A DNA stretch of 64,000 nt from Rhyacophila brunnea (lineage: Eukaryota; Arthropoda; Insecta; Trichoptera; Rhyacophilidae), in assembly GCA_022495005.1 (NCBI GenBank), contig JAGYXB010001856.1, forward strand, positions 62,001 through 126,000, given 5' to 3'. Made by a program: the position numbers and the translations under genes. Below the pieces are notes generated by a model. It saw only the letters and a program-made list of their open reading frames with translations. It did not search any database and was not told the DNA's origin. Shown in pieces: positions 57,818 to 64,000 of this stretch. Positions within the stretch are counted from its first letter, which is position 1; each line of letters starts with the position of its first letter.

Positions 57818-57949
57818 TCAGTTGAAAAAGTTAGACAAAAAGAATATGTGAATCCCCGCGCCATAAACTGAGGCGTCGTTTCCTTTGCCGTAGTGCAGTA
57901 GGCTCACGATAAGTGTAATAAGTACCCAAAATATGAACAACCTTATCAT
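57818..57949 (-). CDS. Possible small secreted peptide or first exon
   Basis: The minus frame from ATG at 57949 encodes 43 residues starting MIRLFIFWVLITLIVSLLHY, a plausible signal peptide (short basic start, long hydrophobic core). It is followed by GKGNDASVYGAG and a short hydrophobic end. The same frame is open upstream to an earlier Met at 58003, but the inner Met gives a better signal peptide. AT-rich DNA often encodes hydrophobic runs by chance. No clear donor or family was found. Confidence 0.25.
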   Translation of the reverse strand: MIRLFIFWVLITLIVSLLHYGKGNDASVYGAGIHIFFLSNFFN

Positions 57950-58003
57950 TTTCACGACGAATGGTAAATTTATTATTTTTTTTTGTGTTATTGCATAATG
58001 CAA

Positions 58004-60187
58004 ATAATGTAATGTAATAAATAGCGTAATGGATCAGTGTCTTCGGTCAAATATAATGCGTCTATTAAAATTTAAGAATGACATTGAAAGAGTGTGATAG
58101 ATCACAGCTTACTTGAAATTTGACTTGCCATGTCTAGTGAAACCAATTTCCAAGTTTAAATTAAAAAGTGAGTGAGATACAAGATATTTAGCATATTGAT
58201 TTAAAATATTTAATTGATAATTTGGTTCGAAATATAAATAAATATTGTATTGAGAGTTTTATGACCTCTGATGAAATTTCAAGGAGAGAGAATTCACTTG
58301 ATTTCAACGACATGCATTCAAGGTGAAAACCACTGCAGTGAACTGAAAAAAATACCTCTTTAAATGCTACGGATTAAATATAATTAGCCCGTATTTATAA
58401 TATGATGTTACTCATTAACTATAACTTGTAACTTTTCAAGCTACAAGGTAAAACATGTTTTAATTAATTAGTTGGATCATAGAAAAAGAAGTGGATGTTT
58501 AAGTATGTAACAAATTTAATAATATCCAGTGCTTTCAATATATATTATATTTATCAAACATTTATTTAATCATATATGAAAAAAATACTTATAAATACCA
58601 ACTGCCTACGAAACTTTCAAATTACTTAAATAAAATTATAAAAGGCAAACGTTATATTTAATAATAATTATATGTAGATCCATGTTACTAAAGAAAGAAG
58701 TCATTACAACTTTGTTTCGTAATTTATTCTAAAATACGCAAAAAGTAACACTGAACAGGAAAAGCATTCAAACCAAATGGAATTTTAATCGATCGACACT
58801 TTGCCGAATAGGTGATTTATACGATTTTAAAAATAAGTAAAATTCATTTGAGATACGCCACTGATTTGAAGATAATTATGTTGGACTTAGATTAAATTAA
58901 TTATATAATTGACTATTAATTCTAAATATATAGTTGATAATATTTACGGTGAGTACTTAAAATATATCTTTTAGTAATTTTTAATACTTCCGGTGGGTAC
59001 TAACAAACCACCTTTTGGCTCCGGACGAATGCGGGGAGGAATCACAGGAGAGAGGGTGAAATGTTTTTGGTGCGGTAGGGGGTTGCTTTAGGATGAAAAC
59101 TATTTTGGTGAACTGATTTATTGACACGGTAGAAATTACAAATATCAATATACAATCGGTGCAGTTCAAAGTTCAAGTTGACGCGCGTTGGATTGATTTA
59201 TTGGTACAGTAGAAATTGCAAAGATGTGTATAATAATATTATTATGTTAGAAAACACAGCGCGCGATGAATTACAGGGAGACTGTGAATACGGCGTAAGC
59301 ATAAACCGAAATATGTGACGAATCGGTTTTATTACTGATAGCGCGCGGGGAGCTTCTAGATGAGTGCCGTCATAAAAAGAAGTGTTAGTACCTACATACA
59401 TTTTGATTAGTTTTTTTTAAACGTACAATTCATCGTCGGTTCATATTCAAATTTCTACCTCGTTGTTTTCAAATAAACTTAACATATCCATAATAAATGT
59501 CACTACTTTGTTTAATTAATTTCTTCGCCAAAGAGCTGATTGATGTTTTTTCGGCTTGAATGTTTTTTCTGCTGATGGTGTCGGTCAATTTTAATTCGTA
59601 TTTTCGTGTAGAGAAATTATCTCAAAGTTTCTCGAGAACGCGGCTTGATTCACAACTCTATCAAACAGTATTAAAATTTATCGGTTTCAATAATAATTAT
59701 TGGTTAGGAAATGATTTACATTTCATTTTAATTGTTTATATGTTCAGTGTCGTGGTTCGATTGATAAACAGTTTGTAAGAGAAACGACGAAAAAATTTTT
59801 ATACTATATCAATGACTTCAAAGGTTATCACAATTTTATATACCTACCGAGGCACTCAGTAATGTTCAAATTCTCTGATAAGTATGTACGCGAAAACATA
59901 CTTTTGTAATCATCCGCAATTGAACAAATAACCTGTGTTACTTAATTATTAAATAATATTTTGTCAATTTTTTTTTTATAGATTACAATAAAACCGATTA
60001 TAACATTTATCTATTTTTAAACGGTCGAATTTAGAACTGTAATCATTCACTATTTCAAAAACTAAAAAATATGTTGTTTACACGGGCTTAGTGCTAATTA
60101 TTAGTAATCACTACTCTCACTAATACCACCACGTGCAAACAAGCCGAATTAGTAATAAGCATTAGTATTTTTGTAAGATCATAGTTT
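58004..60187. other. AT-rich sequence with one local duplication
   Basis: Two diverged copies of GATTTATTGxxACxGTAGAAATTxCAAA lie at about 59113-59148 and 59193-59228, a local duplication with a period of about 80 bp. A GC-richer patch at 58990-59400 with short minus frames was not identified. Confidence 0.35.
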
Positions 60188-60499
60188 CGCATGCAATACG
60201 TGACCACCAGGGAACTCAAAAATAATGGGAACTGAAATACATAACGGGTAAGGCGAAGCAGGTAACCGACTCGAGTAAGGAAGAATCCGGGTTAAACTTA
60301 CACACGTGTTAAGAATACGTTTTACGTCGAATACTAAAAACTGCTCTCGGTTTATGCATTTACGCTCATTTAATGTTGGTGTATTACACACACTATTGCA
60401 CGTGCATAATGCGTGCTTCATTTTCGTAGGACCTGCATCAAGATGCGGCGTATTGAATATAGCCTATCGGTATTCTATTTATTATCTGTTCTGTGTTGA
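60188..60499 (-). repeat. Dispersed ~305-bp repeat, copy C
   Basis: Reverse-complement copy of 33789-34098: starts (plus strand) CCAGGGAACTCAAAAATAATG, includes CACACGTGTTAAG, and ends TTATCTGTTCTGTG. The 100-codon plus frame over it is repeat sequence. Confidence 0.75.
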
Positions 60500-60804
60500 C
60501 CACACAGCCCTGGTAGCACACTGTAGGCCTCCGAATCCTCGGCTAGCTCCGGGCCTGGAGTGGAGGTACATTCAAATTGTAGGAAGAACAGGTAGGCACT
60601 ATGTCTAGTCCAGTAAAAGAACTTTACACTATATTAAACAATTTTATTAGGTCTCACGATCACCAAAGGTTCAAAGTTCAAATTATATAAGTCCGAAACC
60701 ACAAAAATTATTAAAAAAAAAGAAGTCTTATTTATTATATAATATTAATTGTATAAACTAGCACATTTATTATTTAATTATTTAAGAATTAATTTATCTT
60801 TATC
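60500..60804. other. Unassigned sequence
   Basis: A GC-richer 60500-60605 (TGTAGGCCTCCGAATCCTCGG…) is followed by AT-rich DNA. No gene or repeat partner seen. Confidence 0.35.
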
Positions 60805-62440
60805 TGTAATCGAGATTGCGCGAACACGGGGCACCGCGACAAAAGGTTGGGGACCGGGTCCGGTAATGAACGATAAAACTCGCGAATAAAACGACTAAGT
60901 CGCTGGTTGACACTTCACCACTATCTGTCAAAGTGACAGTAGGTATGGAGGTAGGTATCCGCCAGTAGGTATCGGGACCTGGGCGAGTACCTCCTCACAA
61001 GTCCTGGCGACTTGTATATGAAAAGTGTGAACAAAATTCCGCCGCTGACCTTCGCAGGTTCAGGGTCGTGAATGTGAGCGAAGACTGATATTGAATTTAA
61101 AAATATTGGGTTTATATGCAAATCTGGCCGATTTCATCCCTTAGCTCAACGTTTTTCGGGTGACAAAATTAATTAACGGTTTCCTTACGAGAGTGGCGGA
61201 AATTGTACAATGACTAATTACCCGCGACATCTACGTAAGGGCCGACTAAGAAAAATTATGGGCGCGAGTCGACGCTCGCCGGCGGGCGGCGTCGCTCACT
61301 CGTCACGTACGTCCTTCGAGTACCTAGGAGTACTGAGATCGTGTAATTGATGAAGCAGTACCGCAGTGTTTCTGGGCCAGCCCCACGAAAAACGCACCTA
61401 CGAAGGCGTGCGAGGCATCGACGGATTCGTGGTTGAATTACCCATCGATACAGCACACCCCCGCGTGGTGGCGCTCCTCATGGCTGAGGGAGGGGCGTTC
61501 CCGCGGCGGCCGGCTTTACGGGCCCTAGCGGCGCGAAGGTACCTCTCACCCAGAAACAAGAGTACTACAAAGTTAGCCTGGATGATAAGGCGTCATATGC
61601 CAGTGGTTAACTTGGCATATTTGCGGCACCAGGCCTTCGACAGCGCATACCAGTCCTTCGGCCAACTGCCGTTGGGGGGCTCAACTTTGAGGCGCCCCGA
61701 CGGCCTGAATACCTACTTGACGTTGGTCTAAGAATATGAACTCGGTAGATTGGTAATTTAACTACAAAATAAAAGCTTAATATAAACCCATATCACGCGG
61801 GGAAGTTACTCGATTCTAATATATAAACGTATTGGTCGCGCAACCTTTCTCACATTAACAACTAATATAGCTCGGTGTCGCCACGGGCACATACTTACGA
61901 CTAGTTGACGGATGTCATTCCGTCAACCAAACATATAGGCAGTAATAATTGCTTAGTACATACTCATACCTAGCCGATCAAAGATTTCCCGCACTTTATT
62001 CCAGTACGTGGTCTCCTTGATCGACCAAAATCATTGATCCGATTCTCCCGTCGCGCGTGAGCGTGATGCCGTCATACACGCGAGCGAGAGGGGCTCTGTC
62101 ACTGCAAAGCGAGCAAATTCGTATCTCGAAATCGGTTTCTACACATACGACAGAGACGCCGTCGTATGTGAGAGCAGGAAAGCTGCCAGAATACCGATTC
62201 GGAAACGCCGCGCGCGGAATGACCGCGGATATTAATGAACGGAATTGACATTAAATTAATTACGCGGGATCGTGATTATAATCGGATCGATGATTGCCTA
62301 GGTGTTGCTATGCTTTGTGATTGCACATACGTGCAAATGGGAGCCTTCGCAACAGGCCTATGAGCATATGTTAACAATTACTGTGCCGTGTACGTGCGAC
62401 GCGTAGCGACATCGATCTATATGCCCTTATCACTACGTAC
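60805..62440. other. Unidentified GC-rich island
   Basis: About 1.6 kb with much higher GC and CpG content than its surroundings, peaking at 61260-61720. It contains the 121-codon frame listed separately and shorter frames on both strands. It has no splice pair I trust. A long terminal repeat is possible: TGTAA at 60805 and TTACA ending at 62657 are inverted, and TGGCGACCGACTTAACC just after (62664) resembles a primer-binding site. No second LTR copy or gag-pol is visible. Other options are a promoter-associated CpG-rich region or foreign DNA. Confidence 0.35.
61366..61731 (+). CDS. Unidentified 121-codon frame in the GC-rich island
   Basis: The frame starts MFLGQPHEKRTYEGVRGIDG and is Arg/Leu/Ala-rich, with RRPALRALAARRYL near the middle and TLRRPDGLNTYLTLV before the stop TAA. 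GC-rich DNA gives long stop-poor frames by chance. Another frame of the same DNA also has protein-like content (TQKQEYYKVSLDDKASYA) before a stop, so a frameshifted relic is possible. No family is recognised and no ribosomal or splice context supports it. Confidence 0.2.
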   Translation: MFLGQPHEKRTYEGVRGIDGFVVELPIDTAHPRVVALLMAEGGAFPRRPALRALAARRYLSPRNKSTTKLAWMIRRHMPVVNLAYLRHQAFDSAYQSFGQLPLGGSTLRRPDGLNTYLTLV

Positions 62441-62964
62441 ATCTTAACTATATTATATTACATACCCTCAACGCCCATCCATAAGTCCCCCTTTATTACC
62501 TTTTAATCCCTTACATTATATATGAATATTATATTACAATTTACACTATACATTAACATTACCAACAAATCATATTTAATTTAATTACCCTTTACCATAT
62601 TATATTCGACAAACAAAATTCAACCTTATACTATATTACCTATTACCTATATTTACATGGTCAGTGGCGACCGACTTAACCATCCACAGTTCACTCTGAG
62701 AAGCCGTGGGGCCTGTCAGAGCAAACTGCGGGACTTAACATATGAAATGTTTTGTTCAGCTTTGCCAAGGGTCATCATCATTTCATCGGTGGCGCATTGA
62801 CTACCAGGGTCAGACCGAGCGGCTGGGTGGCACTACTCCTTATGGGAGCGCCCCCCACAGGGGCGGAAAACCTGTCGGTGACAACACGTTGGTTACGCCT
62901 AGGGAGTTATGTACATATATTATGAAAGTATATAAATATTGGTACTTTATTGTTCCTGTGGGTC
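62441..62964. other. AT-rich to GC-rich transition, unassigned
   Basis: 62441-62655 is very AT-rich with low G. 62656-62910 returns to high GC (GGGAGCGCCCCCCACAGGGG). A 98-codon plus frame (62742-63038) crosses into the foldback MITE and is not credible as a gene. Confidence 0.35.
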
Positions 62965-63112
62965 TATTCTATATATATGGCGGTCATCGACGGTATCATA
63001 TTTATGTATACAGGTGGTTAATTGTTACAATAAGTTAACTGTCTAACCTGTCAAAAATTGCTATGTTTTAACAGCCCCTCTCTCAGCTGTGTTAACTTTT
63101 AGAGCGAGATAT
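62965..63112 (+). mobile_element. Partial foldback MITE, third copy
   Basis: It matches the left half of the 30.8-kb element: ATGGCGGTCATCGACGGTATCA, TTAATTGTTACAATAAGTTAAC, CTATGTTTTAACAGC and TGTTAACTTTTAGAGCGAGAT. The right half is missing. Confidence 0.7.
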
Positions 63113-64000
63113 AAAGATATACTAAAGTATAAAGTATAGTGCATTTAAGTGCATCAATACAATATGTATTTGACTTGGATTGTTCTACGTAAATAATAAT
63201 ATTAACAAATTATTGTTGTTTGACTTGTCAATAGTTATGCATTGTGCATCTATGCTTCATTTAATTGTATCATGAAGACGCTGCACTTCTACTCTATCAT
63301 TTTATATTTCTCTATGAGTTGAACACCATAGCGTCCATAAGCTTTAGGCATAGAGGGCTATCAGTTTATAAAATACTTTTCATGCATCCGAATGCGCTCT
63401 ACGCCAATTTGGCTCTACGTCAGATGTACATAACATAAATGAGACATTTTAATACGGGTTGTAAATATTGTAATTTTCAACCAGGATCTTAATGTATCGT
63501 TTTTGATGATACCATATTATTCTAAATGAAATAAATTGCGTACATGTGTACCCAAAAATACCGATTAAACAATATGTGATCCAATGAAACAGTGCAGTAT
63601 ACCTGCAGTATAAAAATAGGTGTTTAAAATATTTAATCGATGCGGTCATTTTATGGTAAAAATAATCGATAAATTATAAAGTTATCATAACTGGTTTCAT
63701 TCATTTATTTGTATGCAAATAGTGGCAGCAAGTTTCAACCAGTGTTCGATGATGCAATTAACGATTTTTTTTGTTGCCTCGTGACTGTCCAATATCCAAA
63801 TAATCGTCAAAGAATGCTTCTATGGAGGTTGAACACGTTTGATATTGTCCGTGGTTGACTTATGAATCGCAATCAATGGAAAGTTTCACCTCAACTCGGA
63901 GGTTATATGTTTATTTATGTAAAATCTCGTAGTCATACCTATTTTACAGAAAATAACGATATTTTTACGTTAATTTACAGATTTAATCTTATGATAGCGG
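63113..64000. other. AT-rich sequence to window end, nothing recognised
   Basis: No coding frame, splice pair or repeat partner seen. The 66-codon minus frame at 63449-63649 is unremarkable. Confidence 0.4.

Noticed and set aside
60805..62657. Complete LTR retrotransposon
   Set aside because: Only weak terminus and primer-site resemblance; no second LTR, no gag, protease, RT or integrase frame seen.
62742..63038. 98-codon plus frame
   Set aside because: It crosses from unassigned GC-rich DNA into a foldback MITE.

Overview
This window is AT-rich, intron- and transposon-dominated eukaryotic DNA, almost certainly from an insect. The evidence is a core promoter with an arthropod-type initiator and a correctly spaced DPE, an interstitial array of the insect telomere repeat TTAGG, APE-type non-LTR retrotransposons and tRNA-derived SINEs. 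It also has hAT-like and TTAA-flanked miniature elements, and the short palindrome GTAGGTACCTAC recurs throughout. I suspect a hemipteran (aphid-like), but the sequence alone does not prove it. No bacterial operon, CRISPR array, rRNA or canonical tRNA gene was seen.

Layout. Positions 1-4.8 kb are mostly anonymous AT-rich DNA. A 5'-truncated LINE 3' end with a 13-bp target-site duplication (TSD) lies at 4.84-5.39 kb, and a TTAA-flanked MITE at 5.72-5.94 kb. Positions 9-16.5 kb carry two splice-competent, phase-compatible pieces of a possible minus-strand gene: a start exon ending at 16508 and a terminal exon at 9166-8971. They are separated by SINEs, including one split by a MITE. Positions 17-32.5 kb are a transposon graveyard: LINE remnants, an RTE copy with a 5' inversion, hAT-in-hAT nesting, a TTAA MITE inside another MITE, and twin foldback MITEs around a SINE. 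It ends in a 191-bp element made of two identical 62-bp arms around telomeric repeats. A 3.39-kb LINE, nearly intact and flanked by perfect 10-bp TSDs, sits at 38.18-41.57 kb. Very long palindromes lie at 42.2-43.0 kb and 47.6-48.9 kb, and each has a half copy elsewhere in the window.

The best cellular gene evidence is at 53.0-53.6 kb on the plus strand: an initiator plus DPE, a 5'UTR with one ATG in 424 nt, and a coding start exon with a strong splice donor. Later exons are uncertain; one at 57.46 kb is compatible in phase. Positions 60.8-62.4 kb are an unidentified GC-rich island with a 121-codon open frame, unlike everything around it.

Gene products are few and no cellular gene could be named. 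The interest lies in mobile-element architecture: palindromes that would fold into long double-stranded RNA if transcribed, nested insertions that give a relative age order, and a hairpin element carrying telomere repeats.
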